This document shows, piece after piece, positions 45,516-57,978 of a stretch of 64,000 bases of DNA. Each line of letters opens with the position of its first letter. Position 1 is the stretch's first letter. Both the position numbers and the translations under genes were made by a program. The notes beneath the pieces were generated by a model. That model made no database searches, was not told the DNA's origin, and saw only the letters and a list, made by a program, of their open reading frames with translations. The stretch is taken from the NCBI GenBank assembly GCA_021234155.1, contig JAJEKV010000085.1, forward strand, positions 1,934,896-1,998,895, given 5' to 3'. The stretch comes from Isoetes taiwanensis (Eukaryota > Streptophyta > Lycopodiopsida > Isoetales > Isoetaceae).

Positions 45516-46269
45516 GGAAGCTCCCGTGCACCCTCTTGCCTCAACACCTTTGGGTGCCCCAGCTTTGCGCTGGACTCTGGCCGTCTGCGGGGGACCTATG
45601 CCCGGTTGCTTGAGCATGATGCGGCGGGGATCGCTGCAACTCCCCACACTTCAAGAACAATGCGCCGGTGACTCACACACTGCCGATGGGCTGCGAAGAA
45701 GATGCTTTGGGAGAGGCGCTCACGGCAAACCTCGAGCACCACCACCTTCCCCGCGCAGATGGTTTGATGATGAGTGTCGGGGCTCAAACGCGCACTCCGG
45801 CGGTCACCGGATCCCATCTCTGCCCCGCAGGCCGTCGGTCAATCTGGTTCCTTTCTCAAGAACAAGAAGGCGGATACCTCGCGAGCATCGACCTTGAGAT
45901 GTTTGGTCTCTGGGCCGGCACCCGGGACGATACGGAGAAGGGTCTTGAGCAAGCACGCCGCGACCCACGGGGAACATCACCTCGGGCAATGGAGTGCAGG
46001 TGCTTGCCAGCGGTTTGTATGACCCGGCTCGGGGCGGGCACCGGTCCCTCCACAGGATAGGCATGGCTCACGGTTATCCGCGAGGGGGATGTCATCATGG
46101 GCCCTCTGGCCTTTAGCTAATGGGAAAGGCGGCCAGATTTAGATGGCATGCGGCGAGACTTCGAAATGGGGTTTGGGCCTCCAGCGGTGCACATTCTCCG
46201 CGGCATTGTTCAATAAAGCATTGCGAGAAGGCTTCCCTACGCAATGGACCACTAGTAGAGTAGTGCCCA

Positions 46270-47140
46270 TATACAAGCGGGGGACCCTCAATGTCCGGCC
46301 AACTACCGCACTATTATGGTCAGCTCTCTCTTTGCAAAAGCTGTTGGTGGCATCCTTGGCGTGGTGACAATATGGGCGGAGAGAAAGCGGAGGTCGCGAG
46401 CTCTTACGAGGCGGGTTTTAGGCCCGGACATTCCACCATTGATCATATCTTCACTCTGCGCACATTGATTGAAGATAGCGGGAATCGCCGGCGGGAACAC
46501 ATCTTTGTTGTTTAAAATGGATTTTGCAAAGGCATTCGACCGCGATTACCCTTAATAAGCTATGGGACGGTTGCGGCGGTTTGGGACCCCACGGACTTGC
46601 GAATGCGATTATATATAATTTGGCGAGGCATGCTTTCGCCCGTATCACATCGGCGGCCACGGCCCGGTGACCCGGTAGCATTGGAGTCGCGTCGGGGTTG
46701 CCCCCCTCTCCCCACACTCTTTGGCACGTACATTGATCCGGTTGGAAGATTGGCTCTCGAGCATGGAGGTCGCGGTAGCACATATCATGCATCACACAAT
46801 CCGGCAACTCATATATCTTGGCGATGTCAACCTCATGGCCTATACTCCGGGAGGACATGCAACGTCACTGGATGCTCTTGACACTTTTGCCAATTCAGCG
46901 GCATGCAAGTTAACTTGGCCAAAACTAGGTCTTTGCTAGTTGCATCATCCGTCGACCAAGGCTTCCCACATTCACTTACCGGGGGCAAGAGGTAGAGGTG
47001 GCTCCGACCTACAAGTACTTGGGGATTGAGTTCTCAACTACCACCCATTGGGATCGCGGCTATCGGGTTCGCGGGTCAACTGCGGGTTGGAAAGCACTAT
47101 ATGCCATGCGAGAACAAACGACCACAAAGGCGAGTTGTAT
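46270..47140 (+). pseudogene. LINE reverse transcriptase domain
   Basis: AGFRPGHSTIDHIFTLRTLI (about 46410-46475), KMDFAKAFDR (about 46515-46545), SRRGCPPLPTLFGTYIDP (about 46688-46740), YLGDVNLMAY (about 46815-46845) and TYKYLGIEFSTT (about 47000-47040) follow the order of RT blocks 1-7. The catalytic box reads YLGD where family members have YADD, so one aspartate is missing or misread. Not functional as written. Confidence 0.85.
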
Positions 47141-48381
47141 GCACAGGGGTCACCGATCCACATTTGTTTGGGGCCTTGGTTGAGCCGGCCCTTTTGTATG
47201 GGGCGAAGTTTGGGGTCGGTGATATCCCTCAACACACGGAATGACCTCGGCGGTCGCGAAGGCCTTCTTGGCCACGGGCCACAGGGGTGAAGTCCACGTT
47301 CGTGCCCGGATCCTACTCGAGGAGGCGAGTTTCTACCCCTTCAGCGGGCTGCATTGGAACGCCATATCGTTTACTTCCAAAGGTGGTCGCTATGGCTGAT
47401 ACACGCTTGCCCGCCTTGCTTTGGCCCGCGGCAATGGGTCCCCAGCGCTGAAATCTGGCTTGGAAAGACAAGCGAGGCTCGGTGGTTCTCACGGCGGGGT
47501 GTGCGAGGGCAAAGCGGATGTGTCAGTCGGGACAAAGAAAGATCGCGAGGCACTTAAACTATACCTTGATGCTACTTTCCTTCGGCGGTACGTGGGATCA
47601 CGAGGGCTCGACACATGTTAAAAGGCGGCACACTATCGGCCAGACAAGTCAATCCTAGGCTCACAAGAGGCCCACACGATTACTTGTACACCCGGCTACC
47701 CATGAAGAAACGCGGCTTATAGCTTCCATTATGCGGGGGCACATCGCCTCGCATTGAAACAGGCGTTGGGCTCGTGAAGCCGCACGGGAGCAAAGGCTTT
47801 GCCGTGTTGCCACCCGGTAGCGATTGAGGATGAATGTCATGCCCTCGGACACGCCCGGCATTTGCCCATATCAGAAAGCGATATGTTCGATTACTAGTGC
47901 ACGGCCCGGCCCGGTTGCATCGGTTATTGGCTCTGGCGTCGGTGGGTTTGTTGGGGTCATACCTCCGGGGAGGTTATGGATGCCGACTTCGTTTGTGTCC
48001 CTACGGAGACGGTATTGAGCTGTCTATGCAATTGTCTGATGTGCGGCGAGGCTTATTCTTTGCTAAGGTTTTCCCTCGAAAACCCTTGGTGGGGTTTTTA
48101 ATCGCATCCGATAATATGCTTCTTTGCTCTCTTTTTGTTTGGGTCCCATAGGCCAATTGGTCTCCGTGGACGCTAAAAACCTATTCTATTCTATTCTATT
48201 CTATTATTCTAAAATTATCTAACCGTTAAAGGTAAATTTTAGATAAATATACGAGATAATTCTAAAAGCCTTTTTATTAGGTAAGGATTTCTATTAGTTA
48301 GCTGGTTGCTTCCGGCGATCAGTTTGTAGAAATAAGAGCGCGTAGAATTTCAGATCTTAAGTGCATGGAAGATGCATTACG

Positions 48382-48388
48382 ACGTGGC
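48382..48388 (+). promoter_or_regulatory. ACGTGGC (ABRE/G-box-like) element of C2 gene 1
   Basis: ACGTGGC lies 199 bp upstream of the ATG. The paralog has the same heptamer 198 bp upstream of its ATG (61448-61454), and CTGTAAGATC follows in one and precedes in the other. ACGTGGC is a known binding core for plant bZIP factors of abscisic-acid response. Regulation is inferred from conservation only. Confidence 0.5.
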
Positions 48389-48534
48389 GACTGTAAGATC
48401 CAATCTTACAAGGGTGACTGAGGCTCGCGGCGGTCACGTTATTTTTTTAAATCTGCACGTTTGGGACTTCGGAGGCTGAGCCATTTCTGAAATGAGCCGG
48501 AAACTGGCTTTCCTGAATATGCCTTATCTCTGAA

Positions 48535-48540
48535 TATAAA
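48535..48540 (+). promoter_or_regulatory. TATA box of C2 gene 1
   Basis: TATAAA lies 41 bp before the start codon, in TTATCTCTGAATATAAATGCC. The paralog has TTATCTCTCATATAATTACC at the aligned place (61590-61609). The implied 5' leader is short, so a start further upstream is possible. Confidence 0.5.
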
Positions 48541-48580
48541 TGCCCAGTTCCAGTTTCCTTTCTTGTTTTAAGATATCTCA

Positions 48581-49771
48581 ATGTCACCTTCTTACGGAAT
48601 TCAAGGCCAGCTGTTGGAGATCAATGGTGAGGTTTTTTCTCATTCTTGATGTCATTGTTAGCTTTTTGCCGAAAATTTGTCTCACATATAGCTCATACGC
48701 CAAAGAGTCAGGCATAGATGATTTATACCTAAAAGAATCTGTTGATTATTTTAAGTAATAGATCTCTGCATCCTCTTGGCAGTTGTAGGATGTAGAAATT
48801 TGAGGGACACAGAATGGTTTACAAAACAAGATCCATATGTTGTGATAGAGTATGCTAGTACAAGACTTAGGACCAAAACTGATACAGGTATATTTCATGC
48901 GTTTTGAAATCTCTATTTGCCATGGTCACATGATGTTTTATCTAATGATCTATGGATCAGATGGAGGACGGAATCCATCCTTCGATGAGAAGTTCATGAT
49001 TCCCTTAATAGAATGTCTTCGCGAATTTAATGTACATGTTTGGAACAGCAATACATTGTCACAAGATGACTATATTGGCACTGGCAGGTTGGTGCTCAAA
49101 CAACTGTGGTCTTTTGATATTCTCCATGTGTGTATATGTCCTCTTACAGTTTTCATAATATGTCAGAGTACAAATAGAGAACGCATTATCTTCTGGTTAT
49201 GATGATAATTCATGGCATCTTACAAATAGGCATGGGAAGTAAGCCCCTTGATATTCCATTGGCATTTTAATTGTCGTTTGTAGATGTCTACTGATTTTGT
49301 AAATACGAACAGATATGCTGGAGAGGTTAGGTTGATCATGCACTTTACGAAGGTATGTATTCATTCACATGCATGATGAAGGTTAGGGAGTGGCTGAAAT
49401 TAATATGTGTAAATCAATCGTGCAGAAAGAAGATACACATTGTCCATTAGCAGCACCCCCAGTTCCACAAGCACCAGCTTATCCTTATGCTCCTGCGTAT
49501 GGCGCATATAGCACGTATGCTGCAGCTCCTCCTCCACCTCCACCAGTTCTTACTGGTTATCCACCATATGGTAGCCCATATCCCACTTATGCTGCATATG
49601 TACCACCACAACCAGCTTATGTGCCACCTCCAGCAGCGTACCCTCCCCAAGGATATCCTCCTTGTTCTTATTCAGGTAAGTACTTTGTTTGATATTTGGC
49701 TGGACTGTATTCGTATCTTAACTGATTTTCCTATGTTGGTAGGCTACCCTCCTTACCAAACTTGGCATTGA
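48581..49771 (+). CDS. C2-domain protein with Pro/Tyr-rich tail, paralog 1
   Basis: Seven exons: 48581-48626, 48783-48887, 48961-49087, 49167-49238, 49313-49352, 49426-49675, 49743-49771. All introns are GT-AG. The product has 222 residues. Residues about 5-130 form one C2 domain: GQLLEINVVGCRNLRD, then TKQDPYVVIEY and DGGRNPSFDEKFMIPL, then VWNSNTLSQDDYIGTGRV. The DPYV and later DD acidic loops suggest calcium-dependent phospholipid binding. Residues about 135-222 are rich in Pro, Tyr and Ala (PPPPPPVLTGYPPYG), as in SRC2-like and elicitor-responsive C2 proteins. No signal peptide or membrane helix is seen. Such proteins act peripherally at membranes in stress or defence signalling (family knowledge). 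The identical exon structure to 61646-62923 shows a tandem duplication. Confidence 0.92.
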
Positions 49772-52700
49772 AAGTGAAAAAAAGAGGCCATATTGCTCTA
49801 TAGTATATAGAGTTCAACAACTTAGAGTAATTTAAGCAGAAAAATCAATAAAGTTATTTGTGCATATGAATAGTTTATCCAATTTCTAGAAGAGATGAAA
49901 ATATTGCCTTTTGTTGTGCAAAAGGAGGAACAAAACAATAAGATCAAGTTAGCTCTTTTTCGGTTTGCTCAAGTTGATCTGCAGAAGGTGGTGAAACTAA
50001 TGCACTAATGCAAGGCAGGAATGCAACTCTATTTCCATGATTTAAAGTGATATGGACTCTCATGTTTAACCTCCAAAAGTTTTAGCAGTTCCACCACGCC
50101 AACTTAGCTCCCTGGCATTCTGCATTCCATAGAGAAGTGCATGTGCATACACTGCCCTTGGTGCTCATCGAAGCTCCTAGACTACATCAGGACTTGCTGC
50201 TCCTTTTACCACCCAATCAGACCAATTGGGAAAGACATAAACTTGATAAGAACCTTCAGACATATTCTTCTCACAACATGTGCACATCTCCAATGTTTTG
50301 TGGAACTCCTAGAATCAACACTAATCTAATACAAATATATTAGGCTATGAGGTGCAATGCAGTTTTAATTGCTTTATGGCTAAATTTTGCTTTAAAGGCT
50401 ATCTTGACCGTTGGTCATGGAAATAACCAGGTTGGTAAAGGGGATAACCAAGGATATGTTGGGAATCAAGCAAAACAACCAGGTTGGTAAAGGGGATAAC
50501 CAAGGATATGTTGGGAATAAGGATATGTTGGGAATCAAGCAATCTGGCTATCCCTTTCGGATCCCCACTTTCGAAATACCAAATGTCTAAATATACCAAG
50601 TTTTCAAAAAAAAAAAAAGGAAATGACAAATATTGCATGGGTGGCCCTAGATTTGTGTACAAATTGAGTTTAGATACATGAAAGTACAAATATGAAGTCT
50701 CAAATGAATGCTTTTATAAAAAATAATATACCCTATGGTTGGCAAATATAGACGAATTTGCAAAAATACACAAAATGGTCAAGTTTGTGATTATGGTACA
50801 AAACACTTTGGACAGAAAACAATATATACACCATGCATTGCAAGTACAAGGGAATTTGTTATGAAAGCTTGATGTAAACAATGTAACAACAACCAACGTG
50901 AATCAACCAATGAGCTTGCAATCATATTCAAGATTGCAAATGTTTATTAGAGTACCCTCCAGGAATTGAACCTAGATAACTCCAATAGGCGTGACCTACC
51001 TGAGATCCATGATTGTCGACTTGAACCTGAAGATTAAAAACAATATTAACGTATGTCTCCTTTAAAATCAAATATCATATTAAATTTACAAACTTAATGT
51101 TTAAGAACCTGCAGGGCCTTTAAAAAAAAAAAGAAAAAAAGAAAAAATAGTGACGTCGTCATCTAGACACCATTTTCACAGCATAAAGCAATGCATAACT
51201 CCATGAGGAGCACACTATAACCTAAAAACACAATTAAAATAAAATAAAACTTAGAACCAATGCGACAAGCGCCGTCCGTTCATATGCTTTAAGCTATAGC
51301 AACTCATATCTCCTTTCACAGCATAAAGCAATGCATAACTCCATGAGGAGCACACTATAACCTAAAAACACAATTAAAATAAAATAAACCTTAGAACCAA
51401 TGCAGCTTAACGCAAATCCGTTCATATGCTTTCGCTATAGCAACTCATATCTCCTTTCACAGCATAAAGCAATGCATAGCTCCATGAGGAGCACACTATA
51501 ACCTAAAAACACAATTAAAATAAAATAAATCTTAGAACCAATGCAGCTTAACGCAAATCCGTTCATATGCTTTCGCTATAGCAGCTCATATCTCCTTTGA
51601 TGTCTAGTCATCAATTCCCTGACCATACTCATTGCAGACCGATAATAGCCTGACTTGTTGTTAGCCTACAATTTCCATGATCCATAACAGTTAGCTAGAT
51701 CAATACAAGCACTGATATGACCAAGCACTTCTGTTAGCTGCGAAATAAAAGCACTTAATCTGCCCAGAAATAGGGTCGAAGTTGCATACGTAAAATACGA
51801 AAAAGGATGAAACGTTTGAAGATTTTCCCTTTTTGCAAAAAAAGAAAAGAAAAGAAAAGAAAAAGAAAAACACATCTTATATGTGAAAAACACAAATTGG
51901 GCGGTAGTAAATCATCAAAAGTGACACAAAACTTGCTAGATCGTCCGGCGGAATCTTGGCTCGTCGGCAAGATCAATTGGATGCATTAGGAGGAAAAGCG
52001 ATGAAAATGTACAACCAAAATCATTTTAACTTTCAAAATACCCTCTTTTTTTTTTTTTTTTGAAGAAATGATAAAAACTTACAAAACCTATCCCTAAATG
52101 CCACACAATCCATCAATGTTAAAAATTCAACAACTTCAATTATCCTATTGTCCGGTTCATGGAATATATGCATTGGCAATTTTGGATTACGATTCAGCGG
52201 ATGTATCCTCGTCGGAGAGCCCGCGATTAATGATGCTCTCTAACACACTAGATGGTATATCATCACGCATTACAAATATTTCTAAGGACAAACAAACAAA
52301 GAATCAAACAACAAGCGAAAAAACTACGAATACTAGGCAAAGGCTTGGCATAACTCAATGAATCTAACACCAATCAGGATCCGAACTCACGAGATGAACC
52401 AATATTGGTTCTCGACCAGCTCAAAAAGCCCACGGATGAGTACCAGGCCGGATCTCGTGAGGTCAAACACCTAGGATAATCCAAAAGTGATTTCAACCAC
52501 TTCCTATGTAGCGGGAAGAAAAAGCAAATTTTGGCCAATTCTAAGGAAGTAGGACGAAATTAAACCAAGAAAATTTAAGCAAGATCTACATGGTTCTAGC
52601 CACGATGTAGTTGCTTCATGCCCCATTCTAAGAATGCAATCCACAAGACACACAATATCATGAGCTCCTCCCAAATTAGTCCCCAAAAACTAGGCATGCT

Positions 52701-53661
52701 ACCGACTCATAAGAGAACCATACAAAAAATTAAGCCCCAACCAAATTTCTCCTAAAATCAAAATACTAAATCGTAGTGTGATGTACTGAACACATGCTAC
52801 ATATATCATAAGATTTTGGTGTGCAAATTTGTCCCAAAATTGCAATCTTATCAACCTAAAACTCAAGTCATTAAAAATTTTAGGGCAACTCTACAAATTT
52901 TCTTGATTGTACAATTAGCATTCATAAGGATTTTTAGGTTATGAGGTCCCTTTGGAGGTTTTAGGTTTTGTAGTTATATAATCAACTTTGATCCTTTATA
53001 CTTTTCTTGCCATATCTCACAATCCAAAAACTAGACTTCAAGAGATTGTATGGTAGTAGTTGTTTATAAAAGACACGGTGTTTTGGGATTTTAAAATTTG
53101 AAATCTAGAAAGTCAATAATCTATAGTCGTTTCAAAAACTAGACTTTAAGGGATTTTTAACATGATTGATGAGTATGGTAGTGGTTACGGAAAACCTGAG
53201 TTTTTTTTGAATTTTGGCGAGAATCCAGAAAGCTAATAATTTATAGTTTTTGGTTAATAAGATCTAAATCATATTTCAACGGATAAATGCCACAAACAAT
53301 GTTTAAATTGAAACACACTTATTTAAGAAGTACATTTGAAAGATTCCTCTAAAAAATATAAAAAAATCTTAAAAAAAAAAGGAGGTTATGATTCTCTTTA
53401 GTCAAAATTATACAAAATTGTTCTTGAAAACATGCATTTTAGGAAGATAAAGAAAAAAATAATAACAATAATAAAAATTCCATTGCTTGGGGGAAAGTGG
53501 GGGGTGAGCAATTTGTTATGAAAGTTAGTAAAACATTATGGGGACATTCATGTGAATACATTAGATTCTTTTGCATTTTGTGTATGATAATTTTGTGATG
53601 GTAGATGCAAAAGGCGAGGGAATATTACGTTGTTTAATACGTTATTACACAACAAATATAT
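49772..53661. other. Gene-poor spacer with tandem repeats
   Basis: The first 150 bp resemble the 3' flank of the second C2 gene, so they are probably 3' UTR. After that I see no gene. 50425-50545 is a 52-bp tandem repeat (AACCAGGTTGGTAAAGGGGA). 51836-51872 is an (AAAAG)n run. 53025-53250 is an imperfect ~120-bp tandem repeat (CAAAAACTAGACTT(C/T)AAG). A B-box-like GGTTCAATTCC on the minus strand near 50965 may mark a SINE. Confidence 0.6.
51177..51598. repeat. Three-unit 140-bp tandem repeat
   Basis: Units start CACAGCATAAAGCAATGCAT at 51177, 51317 and 51458. Units 2 and 3 are almost identical. Unit 1 differs mainly where the others read AATGCAGCTTAACGCAAATC (AATGCGACAAGCGCCGTC), again at a CAG. 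Function unknown. Confidence 0.92.
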
Positions 53662-54099
53662 ATGGTTAAACATCCTACATATGCTTCTCCTCCCGGTATT
53701 AAATTGGACCATGGTGTTCTTGGTATCAACGCTGAAGTATCCAATGTGGAAGTGCTCAAAACAACTCACCAACCTTGGACCACCACCATGTTCCTTAACG
53801 GTAGTCTTCAACTTGAAAGTAACAAAGTTAAAATGCAAGTGGAGCGGTATAAATTTATATTAGATGGTTCGGATATTACGGAATGGTTCTCAAAACCCGG
53901 CCTTTGCATTGTTTCCATTGGCCGGTCTCGACATGGTTTGCAAATCAGAGTGGAACAAGATTATCGCCAATTAGAGGCAGTGATCTCCTTAAAACCTTAC
54001 AAAAATGCTCTAACTTGCTTATGTGAAGAAGTCTCATCATCAAAAGTCATCCTTATTTTTAAATCCATAATGAATGTCTACTACATACGCACAAGATAA
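53662..54099 (+). CDS. Unrecognised 145-codon protein
   Basis: Open from Met 53662 to the stop at 54099. The sequence looks like a real protein with mixed composition (GIKLDHGVLGINAEVSNVEV, FSKPGLCIVSIGRSRHG), but I do not recognise a domain. No signal peptide or membrane helix is apparent. It may be one exon of a larger gene, because downstream short frames such as 54315-54530 (ending DVCGERAYWVSGDYKFIE) look similar in style. The nearby transposase-like genes share TATAAATTTATA motifs with its sequence (53847 and 54508), so it may belong to the same mobile unit. Confidence 0.4.
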   Translation: MVKHPTYASPPGIKLDHGVLGINAEVSNVEVLKTTHQPWTTTMFLNGSLQLESNKVKMQVERYKFILDGSDITEWFSKPGLCIVSIGRSRHGLQIRVEQDYRQLEAVISLKPYKNALTCLCEEVSSSKVILIFKSIMNVYYIRTR

Positions 54100-55239
54100 A
54101 GTTCTTTTTGCCCACTTAATTGTGCTAATGTCATAAGTGAGATTTTACGCTTAAAAGCTTGGCCTCAATCACCTTCTTTAAAAATGGCACTTTCGACCTG
54201 CCCGGATGGTCTTATGACAATGTCAATATTAGGAGCTTTTTGAAGAGCTTTCACAAACTTCTGTGTGATCAGAGCCTCCGTGGTTCTTGAATATTTAAAG
54301 CTTGTGGTCTAGCAATGACAACTTTTCTTTTACTATTGGTAGATACAACCTCTTCCTCGATAAATCTTCCTCTTCTTCACCTCCTTAATCAGAGTCATCT
54401 GGACATGAGGGTACCATATACTCTTTACCATGATTTTGGCATCGCAAAGAATAACAGAAGCCAAAATATCTATGATGTCTGCGGTGAAAGAGCTTATTGG
54501 GTCTCGGGCGATTATAAATTTATAGAATAAGAAATAAAAGTTACAATATTGAAGCTTTCTATTTACATGCCCTTCTTCTTTATTGTTCTCAAATTACATA
54601 TACTCGTACATGTCCTTGGGCTTGCACATCCCTATACTCATCATAGTTGAACTGGGGATGTAAGCAATCAATCTCCTTATCATCGTTGAGAATCTTCATC
54701 AGAATTTCATCCTCTGTCTACATTGTCATGACCTTGCACATTTCTCCATTTGGAAAGTAATCTTCCATATAAACTTTCCCTTTCATGCACTTTTTTACAA
54801 TTGAAGAGGTAAGCCTCTAAGGGGTACTACTTCTAGTACTTTTGCAAATGGAACCACGTAGTTCTAGTTCTAGTTCTCAAACACTTCTAGTTCTATAGCG
54901 GTTTGTTGGCTTTTGCCTTTAGAAATAATTTTTGGTACGCAAAAGGGTGTTGTTGCATTTTAAGACAAGCGAGCAACTTTGATTAAATGTTTCTACCAAA
55001 TTATGGACAGCTACAACTACTAGAGTATAACGTTTATATAAGCCCTTTCCTTACTAAAAAACAAGAAAATGTATAAAGTTATTCCATCGAGTGTCACTTT
55101 AGCAATATTTCACATTGCTTAGTCCTAAGGTCTAAATTTAAACACCAAGACTTCTCACGCATTATAAATTTATCCTCTGCAGTGAACTAGAAGCGATATA
55201 CGGCTTGAGTACTCGAGCAATAAAAATTTATCTTGCAAA
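54100..55239. other. Spacer before the tandem transposase-like genes
   Basis: No supported gene beyond the short frame at 54315-54530. 54850-54895 has a CTAGTTCTAGTTCTAGTTC microrepeat. AT-rich, with scattered ATAAATTTAT motifs. Confidence 0.5.
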
Positions 55240-55252
55240 AGAGTTCTCACCA

Positions 55253-55680
55253 CGATATAAATTTATACCACAAACCTTGTCGGGGCATTCTATATTCAAA
55301 CTTTACACACTCATGAGGGTATAAATTTATATCTTATAGAGATTACATTGATAGGAATTAAAGACTATGAAGAATAAATATTTTACACAATCTAAAAAGG
55401 CCGGATAGGATACTTCTGAGGTCAAGAGCAAATGTATAAAGGCTGACGAGTGCCTTGGACTCCAAGGCACTCGCTCTCTGCCTTATACAGAGAGCGTATG
55501 AGGAAGTAGCATCCGAGCATCCGGCTTTAAGTACCCTTTTTTTATTGTGCTTTTGTGTATTTGTTGTCTTAGGTGATTGTATGCAGTATCTTCTTTCGTT
55601 TTTCCTAACTCCTGTATAAATTTATACCAGTTGTTATCAATTTATACCGCGCCATATAAATTTAAACTATCACATCATTT
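55253..55680. repeat. Cluster of TATAAATTTATA palindromes, copy 1
   Basis: Near-perfect palindromes of the GGTATAAATTTATACC type occur near 55253, 55318 and 55612, with half or variant forms at 55165, 55638 and 55658. They lie just before and within the first exon-intron of the transposase-like gene. They resemble paired protein-binding sites more than TATA boxes. Role inferred only. Confidence 0.6.
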
Positions 55681-55904
55681 TTCTTCTTTACAATGTTCCG
55701 AGAAAAGCAGTGGGCTTCACCATCTTTGACACCTCGTTTGCTCCCTCTACCTAAGGTGTTTACTCCACCACCATCCGACATTGATTTCTTACCTTCTCCA
55801 TGTTGTTTACCTTGTCCAGTGATATTCATACCAGATGCTGATTCTGATTCAGTACTTTCGACTCTGACTTGCAAATCATTAGTCCACCAATACGTGCACG
55901 TAGA

Positions 55905-56203
55905 TGCCCTCCGCTAGTGCAATTCATGCCCTCCCCTCCAACTCATCCACGCAAACTGCCTCTTTTTGTTCAAAATTACTCCATCTCCTCCCATACATGA
56001 ATGTAGACTTCCTCCTCCTGTTCAATTTACTCCATTCCCTTCCATACACGAATACAGACTCCCTCCTCCTGTTCAATTTACTCCATCCCCTCCAAAATGT
56101 GAATGTAGGCTTCCTCCTCCTATTCAATTTACTCCATCCCCTTTCATATGTGAACACACACTTCCTCTAACTATCCAATTTACCCCGTCTCCCCCAATAA
56201 ATG
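55905..56203 (+). repeat. 51-bp coding repeat (17-residue RLPPPVQFTPSPP unit), copy 1
   Basis: About six units of RLPPPVQFTPSPPIHEY type are visible. One unit has a 1-bp insertion (GTTCAAAATTACTCC, where others read GTTCAATTTACTCC), which shifts the frame. The same insertion is present in copy 2. Confidence 0.85.
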
Positions 56204-57978
56204 TTCTCCATTCTACATCTTATGGAGCTAAAGTGGACTCCCACCCCAGTGCAATTCATTCATTGACCTTCCAACTCCATACTTGAGACTACTATTAGTA
56301 GTGGTAGTCAGAGGCGTGCAACTTTGGCATTTTATGACATGCCAGGAGCTGCCCAACTACATCAATAACCTACAACTACTTCCTAGAGAAAGACGATCCT
56401 TTTTATGCAAAACCTTATAATATTGAACTTCACATCATCAACCTCTACATCTTCTATTCCACAAGTTCCTTTAGAACATTGGACAAAAGAAACACCTTGT
56501 GTAGATCTTTCAAATGAAGACATAGCACAACCACAAGACACTATATTTGAGTTCAAAGCTCACTGCTGAGTCATAACCTCGAGGCAAAACTTACCGCGGC
56601 GGGCTTGTCCATCATAAAAAGAAAGAAACCAATGGATGAGGGGCAACTCATACAAAGCATTGTTGTCTACAACATTATACGCTAAAGATTGGGCTTTTGA
56701 AAGAATTGAGGCTATTTCATGGCGACTATAGTTCAATAACCTTCCTAAAACAAAAGGGATATTTGGCATTCAACATTAAACCTGACAAAAGTGATAAATT
56801 TGTTTATACTACTGGTGGGCACAATGTTTGTCAAACAACCTTTAAAATGATTCATGCTTTAGGAAGCAGAAGGCTTCACACATTAAAGCGACTTGACAAG
56901 AACCACAGCATAAGCATTTGCGCCATTCGGGAAGTGTCTATGAATTCATGCACTTCATTGTGTTTCTTGAATGGAGTCTTGTGAAAAAGGCGTCTAACAA
57001 CCCAATATGTCATAAGGGATAACTCCACTAAATGTGAAATAACAACTCTAAAGATTATGTGTTGGGGCTGGTGAACGATACGTGTGCTACTCTTACTTCA
57101 TTATGCTTTGAAAGAAATTTTTTTCACGTGTAACAATTCCTTGAAAGCGCCGTAGGTCTATCTGTGCCACGTGCTCTAAACGCAAGGAGGCAACATACTA
57201 AAAGTAAGCATCCTAAACTTGTTATTGCCCAAACAATGGTAGGTTCTTTTTTTGAATGTTCTTTTTTTTCCAAATCCATTGAAAGAAACTCAACATTCAC
57301 GAGAAAACAACAATCTCTTGTAAAGAAAAGTTAATGGCTTTAACACAAGAAGCGAGGCACTAGGTATCCACTTTCGGTTATGTATCAATTATCATTGATG
57401 GAATGGACCAGAAAAAAATAACTCTATCACACTTTTGTTGATGCGCCCAAGGATGTTCCATAAGAAGAATTCATATACTTGCATGATGTTGGTGCCAGAA
57501 ACGTTCTTTAGGACATTTTTAAACTATATAAACATTCATGGTGATCCTAATCTCACTATCACAATCTTGCACAAGATTCTTTCTAGTCTAGTGTGACACT
57601 CCCCGAGCCTATACAATGCTCCCATCATATAAATATGGGAAATCTCCCTTCCATGGCGACTTGATCACCAAGAAAAGGCCCTCTGTCTAACTCAGTCCAC
57701 TTGCGATAGCCAAGTATGCAGTGAAAGGATCTGAGAGGTGTTATTAGATCCCATGCCTTCTCTCACGAGAGTCCTATCTGTGGGCCATATATACATGTTA
57801 GAACTAGCAACAATACGTATAAAATAACATGCCGCTAAGAAGAGTAGCCCATCCATCATCAATACGGACAACAATATAGTACCAAGATAACATATCAACT
57901 ATCTGTGACGCTCCCAGAATCTATACGATGCTCCCATCATACAAACACGGGGAATTCCCCTCCCTCAGATGTTCCGAG

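Larger units (their letters stand above)
43100..48210 (+). mobile_element. LINE-type non-LTR retrotransposon, decayed
   Basis: Order: a GC-rich, possibly ORF1-like region (43100-44650; pieces such as RELKATIARQ suggest a coiled coil, weak), APE endonuclease (44740-45515), reverse transcriptase (46270-47140), a C-terminal region with IEDECH and PAFAHIRKRYVRLL (47825-47900), a structured 3' end (TCGAAAACCC...GGGGTTTTTAATCG, 48075-48105) and a tail (CTATT)5 at 48181-48205. The 5' boundary and target duplication could not be defined. Frames are broken every 200-300 bp. The GC content is clearly higher than its surroundings. Confidence 0.8.
55240..57970 (+). pseudogene. Transposase-like gene (DUF7869-type, tentative), tandem copy 1
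   Basis: About 80-90% alike to 58018-60630. Parts in order: a first exon broken by an insertion near 55460-55490 (GCACTCGCTCTCTGCC...), a segment from 55693 (LLPLPKVFTPPPSDIDF), a 17-residue proline repeat (55905-56203), NIKPDKSDKFVYTTGGHNVC (about 56778-56835) leading into an HALGSRRLHTLKRL match, and near 57370-57440 the remains of IIDGMDQKK. The IIDGMDQ-K-x-LPH box and the preceding VC..F...HGI..RL block occur in transposase-like proteins I associate with DUF7869. That assignment is from memory. Many frame breaks are present. Confidence 0.5.
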
